Assembly: GCA_946902875.1 (NCBI GenBank)
Contig: OX336340.1
Span: forward strand, 19,235,566-19,299,565
Length of the DNA: 64,000 bases
DNA from: Nematopogon swammerdamellus
Lineage: Eukaryota; Arthropoda; Insecta; Lepidoptera; Adelidae
Reading direction: 5' to 3'
This document shows, piece by piece, positions 22,150 through 33,599 of this stretch (position 1 is its first letter; the number at the start of each line of letters is the position of its first letter). A model generated the notes under the pieces. It was not told the DNA's origin. It worked only from the letters and a program-made list of their open reading frames with translations, and made no database searches. A program made the position numbers and the translations under genes.

Positions 22150-22370
22150 AGAGATAAATAAATAAATACTTTATTGCCCTAAAAATATTTCACAGAAGCG
22201 AGCACGAAATATAATTCACATGAGGGGAAAAGGCGGACTTATGGCTTAAAGGATTTCTTCCCGTCAACCGTTGGATGTTTGAGTGTCGTAAGTTGTGATA
22301 TACAATTTGTTGGTATTACAGTAGTAAAGTAGGTAATAGAGTGTGGAAATGTAAACGGAAATAGAAAAAG
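22150..22370 (-). repeat. Family G LINE-type tail
   Basis: AATACTTTATTGCCCTAAAA, ACATGAGGGGAAAAGGCGGA, CTTCCCGTCAACCGTTGG and GAGTGTGGAAATGTAAA in plus orientation match the copies at 18.1, 30.0, 42.5 and 49.7 kb. Confidence 0.75.
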
Positions 22371-22838
22371 TAATAAGAAAGTAATATTTATTGTTATCAT
22401 CGAATAGATACAAAGTATAAATAAAAAAAAACAAAAGTAGTAAATAATAATCGAAAATAAGAATCAGTAGACATCCCCGCCGATAGGTAGGCAAAATAAC
22501 CACAGTATTGTACCTACGGGGAATGCTACGTCACACTTTGTATGCAAACAAACAAAATCTAAACTCCCCCTTAGTACGCATAATGCGCACACGCATAGTG
22601 CGTACTCAAATCTAGATCCAAATATTAAATTTACATGACACAAAATAATTCAACTTAAAAATTCCATGAGTAACTGAAACTTACATAATATTCGATTAAC
22701 AACTCATTTAAAAACAACGCAAAAGACTTATGAATTCCAACATAAAACGCAATCTTAATTAAATAGATAATCAATTCACAAGCCAATCTTATAAACTTAA
22801 ATGACAATTCAACCTTAAATATTCAATTAAAGGAAAAT

Positions 22839-24236
22839 TTAAAGTAAAGGATCTTCTTCAGTTAAGAAAACTAGACGACCCGTTGGTCTTCTCAGTACTC
22901 CAGACTTGGTCTTCACGTCGACGACTCGAACCCTTCCATCAGTCCCTGGGTGCGTAGATTTGACAACACCTTTCAGCCAGGTGCCGCGAGGTAAGTTTGT
23001 GTCAGCAATCAGGACGACATCGCCAACTTTTAGATCTCGAGATTCTGAGGTCCATTTTGTCCGTCGAAGTAAGAGCGGTAAGTATTCTCGTACCCATCGA
23101 TGCCAGAACATATCTGTGAGTCTTTGTGAAGTTCGCCACTGTTTTCTAGTACAGAGATCTGTATCATCAAATTTTCCTGGTAGCGGGGTTCCAGAAGATC
23201 TGTTTATCAGAAAATGATTCGGTGTAATTGCTTCTGGGTCTCGGCAGTCTACAGAAACAGCAGTCAGCGGCCGGCTGTTGACAAGATGCTCTACTTCGGT
23301 AAGTACAGTCTGCAAAACTTCATCTCTGGGTGAACGGCTTTTCAATATAACCTTCATTGCAGTTTTGATGCTCCTTATGAGCCGCTCCCAAGCTCCTCCC
23401 ATCCATGGACTGCTGGGAGGAATAAATTTCCAGACTAAACCTTTGTTTTCGGCTTCTATTTGCAGCTTTACATAGTCAAGTTCTGCAATGGCTTTCTTCA
23501 GCTCCACGTCGGCCCCACGCAGGTTAGTTCCATTATCAGAAACTAAAGTTTGCGGATAACCTCTTCGTGCCGCCATTCGTCGTAAAGCCATGATGAGTGA
23601 GTCAGTAGTCAAACTGTGGGCGACTTCAATGTGTATTGCTCGACTTGTCAAACAAGTGAAGATAACTCCGTATCTTTTTTCCTTCCTTCGTCCTATAGTC
23701 ACCTCCATTGGCCCAAATAAATCACACCCACATCTTGTAAATGGTTGCTGGTGATGGTCTACTCGTTCGGGCGGCAGCTCACCCATCTTTGGAGACTTCG
23801 GTGTAGCTCTTAGAATTCTACATCGTATGCAGCTAGACGACAGCTTTCTCACTGTAGGCCGTAAGTGAATAATCCAATACCACTGTCTTAACTCATTCAC
23901 GACAGTTTCATTTGAACCGTGAGCGGCGCGTTCGTGATAATATTTTACCAATAAATTGGTAAAATCCAAGATAATAGGTCGTTTCTGATCTGAAGAGACA
24001 TGCTCTGCGACATCAATTCGACCGCCCAATCGTAGCAAACCGTCATCATCAAAAACGGGACTCAACTTGAGCAGTCTGCATTTACGTGATAGAAATTTTG
24101 AATTTTTCAATATTTTCACTTCTTCTTCAAAACTTTCCCGCTGAGCGTACTTGATAAGTAATATTTCTGCTGCTGACATCGCATCTTTCATTGTCAAATC
24201 ATTGTTTTTCTTCATTCGATTTATAAAAAGTAGCAC
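22839..24236 (-). pseudogene. BEL/Pao polyprotein, integrase part downstream of the stop
   Basis: 465 codons in the same frame as the upstream part, separated by TGA and four codons. The listed start is a GTG and is arbitrary, since natively this is the C-terminal part of one polyprotein. Integrase features: zinc-binding H101, H106, C136, C139 (YYHERAAHGS ... CIRC); catalytic D172 (CGCDLFGP), D234 (VSDNGTN) and E284 (GGAWERLI), a full DDE triad; C-terminal DUF5641-like domain (~375-465, WKFIPPSSPW precedes it; later VGDVVLIADTNLPRGTW). The frame ends naturally with LTEEDPLL. Without stop readthrough it could not be made from the upstream start. Confidence 0.92.
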
Positions 24237-24248
24237 ATGCGCAGTTGA

Positions 24249-27200
24249 TCACAGTAGTCTTATCCATGAAGAAAATCTATTTATATCGGGGACTGAATAT
24301 TTTTCAATTGTTACAGCTGTAGTCACACATACAAGTGCCGCCTTTCGTTCGCAGATGGAGTCTGGGTGCACTTGATTTAGTTTTGACTCTGTAGGCCAGT
24401 AACATTCATTTTCGATTAAAAATGAGGGACCTTGAAACCAAGAACTTTCATATCGTAGCTCTGTCTGATTTACTCTAGTAGCTTGATCTGCGACATTTAT
24501 TTTTGTTGGTATGTATCTCCATTCCGAAACCTGCGACAACTCATCAAGTTCGCCTAATCGGTGTGCTACAAAGACTTTGTACTGCCTCGGTTCGCTTCGT
24601 ATCCATTGCAATACTGTTGTAGAATCAGTCCAAAATACTCTCCGATCGGCTTTTATAGTGTGCTCCATTTCGACAGTTGCAGCCAGTCGTGCCGCTAGCA
24701 GTGCTCCTTGCAACTCTAATCTCGGTATAGACATTGGTTTTACTGGAGCCACTCTACTTTTGCTCGCAATAAAGGCGGTTTTGTAGGTTCCGTCGCTCAT
24801 TGTGATTCTCCAATAGACAACTGCGGCGTAAGCTCTCTCGCTCGCATCAGAAAATATATGTAGCTCATATTTTTTACCTTTTTCAGTATAATTAAGATAG
24901 CAGCGCGGTATTTTTATCTCCTTTATTTGGTTCATCTGTACGATCCATGACATCCATTTTATATGTTCTTCGTCTTTTAACTTCTCATCCCACTGAATGC
25001 AGGATCGCCAAACATCTTGTAAAAGCATTTTAGATTTGATCGTGAATGGAGCTAGAAAACCATGTACGTCATAGATGGACATAATCACTCTCAACATTTC
25101 TCGTTTCGTCGGTTGATATTCATTACTGAATAAGTCGGCAGAAATTTTCTTAAAAGTAACATCGAAAGCAAAATAATCTTCAACTGGATACCAGCATAGT
25201 CCAAGCGTTCGTTCTGCAAAGCTTTCTCCATTATTAAATTTCACAGCGCTTGTGCTTAATGATTCTGTATCAATCGATACTAATGCTTTAGCGCAGTTGC
25301 TCGCCCAGCCTTTTAGCTCAAAACCACCTTTCTTGTTAATGTAATTTATTTCCTTCACAATCCGACTTGCATCCTTTTCTGAATCAATGGAATGAATCAA
25401 ATCATCCATGTAACAGTCCCTCTTGATCGCTTCTACAGCTTCAGGATACTGTTCTTTCCACTGATCTGCGTTGTGATTTTTGACATACTGGGCGACACAT
25501 GGCGAACATGTTGCACCAAAAATCAGAGAAGTCATGACATATTTACCTACAGGTTCTTCGGCTTTCTCTCGCCACAAAAAACGTTGTGCATGTTGATCTT
25601 CTCTTCGTATTTTTACCTGCATAAACATCTCTTTGATGTCACCGATTACAGCCACTCTCTTCTCGCGAAAACGCATCATTACGCCCATTATTGATATCAA
25701 ATAATCAGGGCCGGTAAGTAAAAAATCATTCAAGCATTTACCATTACATTTTGCAGCAGCATCATAAACCAAACGCAGCTTGGGCTTGTTGGGGTTCCGC
25801 ACACCGAACACAGGTAAGTACCATTTCAATCCATGTTCATCTTCATTTTCATCAATCTTTCGTGCGTATCCAGAATCAAGCACTTTCTGCATTTGTTTTT
25901 TGTATTCATCCGCATACATAGGTTCACGACGAAATTTATTTTCTGTAGTTTTCAGTCTTGAAAATGCTCCTGAATACGAATTAGGCAGCTCAGGGTTGTC
26001 CGACTTCCACGGAAGTCCAATTTCCCATCTATCGTCGGTGTATTTGATTGTTTTCGATAAAATCTCTTCTACTCGAACATGATCAGTGTTCACTCGCTGA
26101 CATGATGATATTCCAATTGCCTCCAATTCAAAAGATTTCTTCACTAACTCATGTAGATCTCGCATATCCTCTATCTTTTCTGCGTCACAAGTTATGTGTA
26201 AAATACTTGAATTTTGAATGCTTCGTCCGCTCATGCAACCGCTAATTGTCCAGCCAAGAGGAGTCAAAGTAGCGTATGGCTCATTTTTTCTACCTCGAAC
26301 AATTTCCATCGCTACTATTAATTCCCAATTATCTTCACCAATAAGAATTTTTGGAGTAGTGACGTCATCAATTTTCAAATATTCAGCAATTTTCTTAAAA
26401 TGTTCATACTTCCCAACTTCGACTCGTGGTTGGATAGGAAGTGTCAAATCGTTTGTCGTACAAGCGCTCATCTTCAGTCGCCCTCCATTAGCACCAGATA
26501 TTTCAAAATTCACAAATTTGCTCTCTATCTTCAAACGTTGGCTCTTCCATGCTCCGGTCAAGTGGAGTGAGTGAGGCGTTCCTCTGAGTCCGATGCTCTC
26601 CGCCAGCTCCGTATCTATCAACGTCATTGACGATCCGCCGTCTACTAAAGCAGTCGTATCGACGGAACCAGTCGGCCCGTGTATACACACCTTTATAGTT
26701 TTCAGTACTACATTCAAATCTGGCCGTGCCGAATCAGTAGTGTGTCCGATAGTCTCGGTTGATACGGTTTCTGCTGCAGGCGCGGGCTTACTCTGCTCCC
26801 TCTGCTCTGGAGTTGTCCGTTGACTTTTCGCTCTATAATGTAACAATTTGTGGTGAGCCATTTTACATTCATCGATTTCGCATGTAGGTTGATTGCAAGT
26901 ATTGCGATCGTGTTTTGATACCAAGCACAAAAAGCAAAGCTTATTCTTCTTTACATGTATCCATCTAGCACGGCAGTGAGCTTTTTTGAACTTTTGACAT
27001 GAAGTGAGTAGATTATGGGAGCGTAATTTACAAAAGCTACACTCATCTTGTGCGTCAGTCAACAATATCGACTTTTCTGACCGTTTTTGGTCGCGAACAT
27101 TCTCGGTTGTCTGCTTTGAAATTCCTACGATTGACGACTTCTCAGCTTCAACGCAAAGAAATTGTGATAATAATTCCAATTTTGCCTTACCGCTTTTGAT

Positions 27201-28520
27201 GTTCTCATACCCAAAATCGGTCCATTTTCCGAGTAATGTTGTAGGTAGTTTAGCGACAACGGCATTGTACAACTCCGGGCTTCCTACGTACTGTTCCTCC
27301 CCAACCGCACGAATAGCTGTAATACAATTCTTTATTTTTACAGAAAATTTAACAATATCCCCATGATACGACAGAGGCAAAGCATTCAACTTTTTTATTT
27401 GTTTTACAATTTTTTCCACCACTACTTCAGGTCTTCCATATATCATATTGAGAGCCTTCATCACTTCATCCGGCTCCACCTTCCCGATGAGCAGTGCCGA
27501 CACTTGCTCTCTTGCTGAGCCTTCCAAACTGGCTCGCAAGCGCGACATTTTCTCCATGTTTGTATAGTTGCAAACTTTCGTTGTCTCTTCGTACGCGTCA
27601 CGGAAATGCAACCACTCAATACAGTCGCCACTGAATTTTGGGAGAGATTTTGGCATGCAGAATCTGGAAATCAATCGGTCGTTAGTACACAATTGAGTTG
27701 GACTAGTTGCTAAATCCTTTATAGCTTGTGCCAACATCTGCATTCCGTCTTGATTACAACATGTCTCCTTCTTATTACCCAAATCTTTTGTTACTGGTTC
27801 CGGCGGCGGCGACGGCGATGGTTGAAAAGAAACCCGAGCGCCGTAGTTTTTATTTAACCACTCGTCTACGTCTGGTGCTGTAGATAACTCTTCGAACTCA
27901 CTAACCAAAGAACGATTTGACTTGGTACCTGATTTTGATTTCATACTTCCTCCTTTGAGTGAGTTGAGCTCGCTCTGAAGCTGATTTTGCAAACGTTCGG
28001 TTTCCATTTTTTTCTTCATTGCTTCATATTCGGTTTTTACTTTCTCTGCTTCGATTCTTACTTTCTCTGCTTCGATTCTTACTTTCTCTGCTTCACATTC
28101 GATTCTTACTTTTTCTGCCTCTAAAAACTTCTTCTTCATTTCTGCTTCCAAAGCGTCAGTTGTTTTAGAGTTGCTCATAGAAGCTATTTCGAATTCCAAT
28201 TCCTGTATCCTCCTGACGGTAGACGTAGCGATGCTGCGTGATGTTGTAGCAGATGTGCGCTTCAAACTATTCTTCTTCCCCTCGGAAGGAAGAGCAGTGG
28301 GGACCTTCGCCGTCCTGTGCGCATCCAGATCTGTTTGGTTTCCTTGCTCAGCTCGTTTACCCGTTTCTTCCATCATAATGGAGGGAGTCGCGCCAGTTTC
28401 CTTTCCACTTCTAGTTTTTACCATTACGTGTTTTATAGCCCTTTTCTGCTGACGCAGGTGCTCGAAGGACCAATATAAGCGGCTGTGGCCTGCAGGGGGC
28501 TTTCTCAATAATTTAAACAC
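24249..28520 (-). pseudogene. BEL/Pao polyprotein, gag-protease-RT-RNase H part
   Basis: 1423 codons ending in TGA at 24249-24251. The more likely start is M33 (28424, MVKTRSGK), since residues 1-32 cover leader-like sequence. Order: charged coiled coil (~125-190) with tandem EAEKVRIE units; DUF1759-type gag segment (~286-430, LPKFSGDCIEW); zinc knuckle C529-C542 (CFLCLVSKHDRNTC); protease/DUF1758 with D627 in LVDGGSSMTLID; reverse transcriptase (~880-1060) with YMDD at 1037-1040; Pao peptidase A17-type region (~1110-1210); RNase H-like part (FSDASERAYAAVVYW, WTDSTTVLQW). The same frame continues after the stop into the integrase, so this is one polyprotein broken by a single nonsense codon. 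RT, protease and knuckle residues look intact, suggesting a young insertion. Known role: replication of the element through virus-like particles. Confidence 0.92.
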
Positions 28521-29407
28521 ATATTATTTCTCATCATTATTTACTGGTGTAATTTTTGGTTTGTTATTTTGACGCGACTAAACTATGTCAGCAAGTGACA
28601 TTATGTACATGTTCTTTTTATAAATACTTTTGACATTACTTCGTGTTTTATAATTACTATGTTGTCATATGTAATGGACCGATCTCAGCATGTGCATGTA
28701 CAAAGGGATCTATAGCGCATTTGTTCAGATGTATCCAAGTTGTAAGATCTATAATCAGATGTATTTCAGATGTATCCACACATACATTCACACACAACTA
28801 AACTATTACACACCCACACTCTTCACACTCATACACACCGCATTCTTCACGCACACTTACACACACCTGAACACATGAACTGAAAAGTATAGCTTAATTT
28901 TAATTCTTGTTATATATGGAAACCTCTGGTTTTTTACTCTGTTTATTGTTATATTTTTTATCTACAAAATGTTGGTTCTCTTAAGAATAAATAAATAATT
29001 AAGTAAATTGCAACTACATAAAAGTACTAACTACTTATAAGATGTAAGTTTGTACAGTAACAAATAGTAGTCAACTTGTCGAGGAGACGAAGGGAAATTG
29101 CGCAATGACGAAATTACAAAGATATGTCTTTCTATGTCACATTGTACCTATACGCAAAGAACTAAATACAAGAAGAGGCAAAGCGCAATGAAACATGTTA
29201 CATGCCAGTAAACAATGGAACGTGCCTTTACTTGATATTGTTATCACGTTTACATTCAAAGAATCGCCTTAAATGTCATCTCATGCTTTGAAAGTGCTAG
29301 CTAGCGCTTCTCACTCGCGTGTTTGCGGACTTAAGACAATCAGGTGAGCCATACAACACAAGCGTCAGTCATTGTGGACTCAACTTATGAGCTGTTTTGG
29401 CCGGTAA
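28521..29407. other. BEL/Pao 5' flank and unassigned DNA with a CA-rich stretch
   Basis: Where a 5' LTR would be expected I find no match to the 3' side. 28770-28880 is CA-rich (ACACACAACTAAACTATTAC, CACTTACACACACCTG). The rest is AT-rich and unassigned. Confidence 0.45.
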
Positions 29408-29965
29408 CATATTTTTTTTATGGAAACACCTACTACATCCGTGATATGAGCCCATAATACCTCGGTGAACTAGGTTCCATGTCGGAGCTTCCCTTCGAAT
29501 GTGCCGGCTACACTGAACTGGGCGGAAAACACCAACTACACAATTTTTTGTATTTTTGGTCATTTTTCTATAATATAGTATTAAGATTGAGTATTTCTAT
29601 TTTTTTTCCACATTTCTAGATAAATTCTATATGAACTTGCATTATTAGTTTAGAATAAAATAAATTATATATCCCGTCATGTGCAGTTTAATTATGTAAT
29701 TGATAATTGTGAAAATTTTGTTTTTTGCGATGAGCCCCTTCTTGCACTGTACCCTTCATTTACGTTTCAACCGACCTTTCATTCAGTGCGATGATACCAA
29801 CCCGGGCGAGTTAAACCTTACCACCTAGTAAGGTAAGAAGGGAAGAGACCTACAGTTTTACGTAGAATCCGAACCTCGGTCAGCTTCCAACTGTCGAGCG
29901 GTCACCCATCCACCCACTGACCGGCGGCACCCAGGTGTGCTTTTGATCCGACCGACAGTCGACCG
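29408..29965 (-). mobile_element. Family A SINE with degenerate tRNA/5S head, split by an AT-rich insert
   Basis: 29408-29540 holds the 3' part (TTTTTTTATGGAAACACC ... GGCGGAAAACACC). 29762-29965 holds the 5' part (CGTTTCAACCGACCTTTCAT to GACAGTCGACCG), including the 5S-like GGATGGGTGACCGCTCG and GAGGTTCGGATTC read on the minus strand. Between them lie ~220 bp of AT-rich DNA without family resemblance. Confidence 0.75.
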
Positions 29966-29994
29966 TGAGTATGAGAAACACTCATTTAGTAGAT

Positions 29995-30560
29995 AGATAC
30001 CTAGATAGATAGAAATACATTATTGCTCCAAAAAATCATTTTAAATAAACAAACAATAAGTAATTTACATGAGGGGCAAAGGCGGACTTATCCCTTACAG
30101 GGATTTCTCCCAGTCAACCTTTGTATGTTTGAGAGTCGTATGTTGCGAGATATACGTAGGTAGTAGCAAAAGGCTTGAGTGTGGGAATGTAAAATCCTTC
30201 CTTACCTATAATAAAATCCAACGTCTGCTTTCTGTATGTCTGAGTGTCTGTCTGTCCGCTTATAACTCGAGAACCACTGAACCGATTTTAATAAAACAAA
30301 ATTCTACGGATAGCTTGATTCTTCCCATCAACTATAGGCTACTTACTATCACGCTAAATAGCTTATGAGGTTAGCAGTGAAGTGAAATATGAGAGCGGGC
30401 GGAGCCGCGGGCACGGCTAGTATAATATAAGAATAATAATAATAACTATGATATACTATACTATAATATACACTACATATAAGTACGTACTAGTTAATTA
30501 AACGTATAAATTACTATTTATAGATTAAATGAATTACAGTTTATATAATACAGTTTAAAT
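29995..30560 (-). repeat. Family G LINE-type tail carrying a family E insertion
   Basis: 29995-30197 and 30421-30560 are continuous in the family G copy at 18138-18506 (GGAATGTAAAAT then ATAATATAAG) but are split here by family E sequence. The order of insertion is therefore G first, E later. Confidence 0.75.
30198..30420 (+). mobile_element. Family E element inserted into family G
   Basis: CTTACCTATAATAAAATCCA to AGCCGCGGGCACGGCTAG, with the landmarks CTCGAGAACCACTGAACCG, ATAGGCTACTTACTATCACG and GCTAAATAGCTTATGAGG. An inverted, ~95% similar copy lies 150 bp away. No ORF. Such copies in Lepidoptera may be LINE/SINE-type or Helitron-related; not resolved. Confidence 0.75.
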
Positions 30561-30573
30561 ATATACATACACA

Positions 30574-30788
30574 AGCTGTGCCCGCGGCTCCGCCCGCTCT
30601 CATATTTCACTTCACTGCTAACCTCATAAGCCATTTAGCGTGATAGTAAGTAGCCTATAGTTGATGGGAAGAATCAAGCTATCCGTAGAATTTTGTTTTA
30701 TTAAAATCGGTTTAGTGGTTCTCGAGTTATAAGCGGACAGACAGACACTCAGACAGAAAGCAGACGTTGGATTTTATTATAGGTAAGG
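30574..30788 (-). mobile_element. Family E element, inverted partner copy
   Basis: GCTGTGCCCGCGGCTCCGCC to AAATCCAACGTCTGC read inverted, ending in ATAGGTAAGGATAAGGATAAGG. With 30198-30420 it forms a ~215-bp inverted repeat around ~150 bp of family G DNA. Confidence 0.75.
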
Positions 30789-31084
30789 ATAAGGATAAGG
30801 ATACTTGTCCATTCAGAATAGTAGTATTAGAACACAGTGCCTATGCATATCCTACGTATGTTGCAAATGAAGTGCATACCGACCAAATGTAGGCAACAAG
30901 GTATTTATTGAATTTATGGCAATAGCGTGTCTGGGTGTATACTGCCACACCCAAAGATATGCACAACATGCAGTACATCTTAACGTCGTTAAATCTTCTC
31001 TCTGAAATTCCTCTGTCGGTAATATCTCTCCGAGTCATTCCTTCCGTTCATCCCCTTTTGCGGTATCTGGGTCAATGTGGATTT
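30789..31084. other. Unassigned DNA
   Basis: No gene or repeat recognised. Confidence 0.4.
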
Positions 31085-31655
31085 TTTTTTATGTAACCCC
31101 GTATGGATGGCTGAGTCAGAGGGGCAAGTTCCAACCGGACAACATCACCTCCGCGATGGCGCCATACCGGACACTTCCCTTTGGATTGCTGCCTATACTG
31201 GACTAGAGGAGGCCATGGTCGAGGCTGCTATGCGGTCATCTTACGTCCAGTGCGGTGGTGGTGCCAACCCAGTCGGCTACAATTTGAGCCTACCACATTT
31301 TTTTTTTTATGGAAACTGACACGGTTGGCTCCATCACCTACAACATCCGTGATGTCAACCATACATTGACATTTCTCATACATTTTTAACCGGGTGAACT
31401 TAATGCCACGCCAGTGCCTCCCTTCGTTCGTGCCGGCTATACTGAACTGGACGGAAAACACAAACTATTTACATAGCCGTTTCGACCGACCTTTCATTCA
31501 GTACGGTGGTACTAACCCGGGCGGGTTAAACCCTACCACCTAGTAATATAAGAAGGGAGTCATATCTCTTAAATTGTTGACGGACCACATAGTAAGGGGC
31601 AATAGGGAAGAGACGTGCAGTTTCACACCGGTTCAGAACGGTGAAGCATCAGGTG
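31085..31655 (-). mobile_element. Family B SINE interrupted by a family A SINE
   Basis: 31085-31298 (GTATGGATGGCTGAGTCAGA ... CTACAATTTGAGCCTACCAC) and 31591-31655 (AGTAAGGGGCAATAGGGAAG, GTTTCACACCGGTTCAGAACG) join to a normal family B copy as seen at 55285-55572. The interruption is bounded by ACCACAT at 31292-31298 and again at 31584-31590. Confidence 0.82.
31299..31583 (-). mobile_element. Family A SINE with 7-bp target duplication
   Basis: Plus orientation begins with a T tract and TTATGGAAACTGACACGG and ends GAGTCATATCTCTTAAATTG-TTGACGG. The flanking ACCACAT duplication and the terminal A/T tract are the marks of target-primed retroposition. The copy lacks the tRNA/5S head and carries a short internal duplication-like insert (TGACATTTCTCATACATTTT, echoed at 32138-32163). 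Confidence 0.88.
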
Positions 31656-31801
31656 TGGGTAGGTATATGTAGGTAGGTATATACATATAAAACACAATGG
31701 GCATTGTATTACGAGTATGCATAAAGAACATTGAATTTTTTCTTCGTTTCAGAGCCACTATGTCGTCAGTTATGGCCATTTTCAGAATCTTCGCTCAAGC
31801 A

Positions 31802-32094
31802 CAGATTACTTAATAGTTACTTCGTAACAGATAAATCACTCCATAGAAAAAGTTCCATACCTTCGGCTTTAATAACCTACTGCTTCACGTCGCCAATCGC
31901 TGCGTGAGAAAATGTACCTAAACGATCGACTGTAAAGTGCTTTATTGCTTTGCAGCTGCGCGCAGTTGCTTGGACGAGCCTGTAGGTATGTTTCGCGCGG
32001 CTGACGATTTTTTACTGAATTATACCGCCGGCGCGGTGGTGCACCGGGCGGTAGGTAGTTAGCGCGCGCAAGTACATAGAGTGCGTGAGGCCTG
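31802..32094 (+). repeat. 285-bp dispersed repeat, copy 2
   Basis: CAGATTACTTAATAGTTACT to GTGCGTGAGGCCTG, a direct repeat of 17320-17604. Flanking sequence differs on both sides, so the unit ends are close to the element ends. No coding capacity. Confidence 0.8.
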
Positions 32095-32804
32095 GCTAAA
32101 GTCTCGCTCGTCCAACAGTTCAGTTATGTATCAGTTCATTTGACATTTCATCATACATTTTTAACCGAAGGTGGCGAAATCGGTTTTTAGTTATAGTAAC
32201 ACATTAAAATTAGGTACCTATATACTAAGCTTGGTGTTTTAAGTCACTGAGTTGTCGGTATTGCTTTATACAGCGGCATGCTGCATACATGCTGTATTTT
32301 CGATAACCTGCAAGGGTTGTTGCACAGGAATGTGGTGAGTATAGGGTTCTGTTTAGCTACCCAATTCCACAATTACTAGAACTTTTAAAAAAATTCACCT
32401 ATAATTGTTGAATAGTCGCTAACTAAAATATGTATTTTTAACGATATTTATTTAAAAAAAGCGTTCAAGTGCGAGTCGAACTTGTGTAGAGAGGGTTCCG
32501 TAGCATTCCGTTTTCCGTGAGAAATTTAGGACTTTCACTTAGATTTTCCTGTAAACTATTAGGAGAGCTATAATGTTTCCAAAATTGTATAGTCAGTAGT
32601 TTGAATGCTCCATTTTCGTATATTTTTTTAATATCTTAGAAACTAAGCATTATAAAATTATAATATATATATATATATATTTGTATTTCAGTTATTGTCA
32701 GAGTGTATCCTGATCTCGGGCCGGCGCCCCGATGACCGTATAAAATTTTGCCACACTATTGGGCCACGTGAAGACGTATGAACAAAGTGTTCTAATAAAA
32801 AATT
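32095..32804. other. Mostly unassigned DNA; a family F fragment at 32453-32512
   Basis: AAGTGCGAGTCGAACTTGTG and GAGGGTTCCGTAGCATTCC at 32460-32510 are the head of a family F copy. A TATATATA run lies near 32666-32682. No gene was recognised. Confidence 0.45.
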
Positions 32805-32935
32805 TTGACTGGAAGAAATCACTTGCAGTGATAAGTCCGCCTTTGCGCACTTCTGTATTGATTTGTTCTACTCGTCTACTGTTCTTCTTTCCATTGTGTG
32901 CAATAAAGAGTTTCTATTCTATATGTTTCATGGTG
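32805..32935 (+). repeat. Family G LINE-type tail
   Basis: TTTGACTGGAAGAAATCACT, GTGATAAGTCCGCCTTTGCG and GTGTGCAATAAAGAGTTTC: the polyadenylation-signal end of a non-LTR element in sense orientation. Confidence 0.65.
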
Positions 32936-32978
32936 CTTTAGGACTAGCGAAAAGAAAAAAACTGCTTGTAATATTAAT

Positions 32979-33490
32979 TTGTTTTACAGTATCAACACGT
33001 TTTTAAAATTTTTTTACGAACCTTATGCTCGTTCCAGAACACTACATTCCAAATTCAAATCAGCCAGTCATGGAGCTGCCTCGAGATCCGTCCATCACCA
33101 TATATCCCAATTCACTCCACTGCACTCAACATCATTCTTTACTATTGACGCCCGAGAAAGGACGGGCTTCGTCTCGGGATCCCCCAGCACAATTCGCACT
33201 GCCGCCGCTTCCCTTAACGTATTCAAATCCAGTCTCAATAGTATGTAATGTAATACCTGTGTAAGGTCGGCTACAATAGTGTGAAGGTCTAATCGCACTC
33301 AGTGGGACTGCAGCGACGACGACGCGGCGCGCGACGCATCAAAATATTATTTGTATGAATTTGAATGATTTTATGGGTCTTAGGGTATTAGTTAGATAAT
33401 TTGAAATAGTTTAGAGTTGTTTAGTTTTACTCATTATTAAGTTGTTATTATTGTGTATTAGTTGTTGATTGAATAAAGTTTATTCATAAA
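32979..33490 (+). repeat. LINE-like C-terminal and 3' UTR relic
   Basis: The frame 32979-33248 ends in residues reading GSPSTIRTAAASLNVFKSSL, a pattern like the C-terminus of non-LTR reverse transcriptase ORFs, where a short ...LP..IR...SL..FK..L motif precedes the stop. A ~230-bp AT-rich 3' region follows with GAATAAAGTTTATTC at 33471-33485. A host last exon cannot be excluded. No catalytic residues are present. Confidence 0.35.
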
Positions 33491-33599
33491 GAGAAAATGC
33501 ATGAAGTAACCACACTACGCGGTATCGGTAAGTAAATAGCTCCGCTCCGCTGCAGTGCAGTTCCGCCACAGTTCAGGCCTACTAAGAAAAAAAAAACCA

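Larger units (their letters stand above)
22560..28520 (-). mobile_element. BEL/Pao LTR retrotransposon internal region
   Basis: The element reads on the minus strand. Domain order gag-like, protease, RT, RNase H, integrase with integrase last is that of BEL/Pao and Gypsy; the Pao-type peptidase/RNase H region and DUF5641-like C-terminus assign it to BEL/Pao. A purine tract (AAGGGGGAG on the minus strand, about 22565-22573) lies ~270 bp after the last codon and could be the polypurine tract. Upstream of the first ATG, TTGGTCCTTCGAGCACC (about 28453-28472) resembles the leader of other BEL/Pao elements. Direct comparison of 28500-28900 with 22200-22560 showed no shared LTR. Confidence 0.85.
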
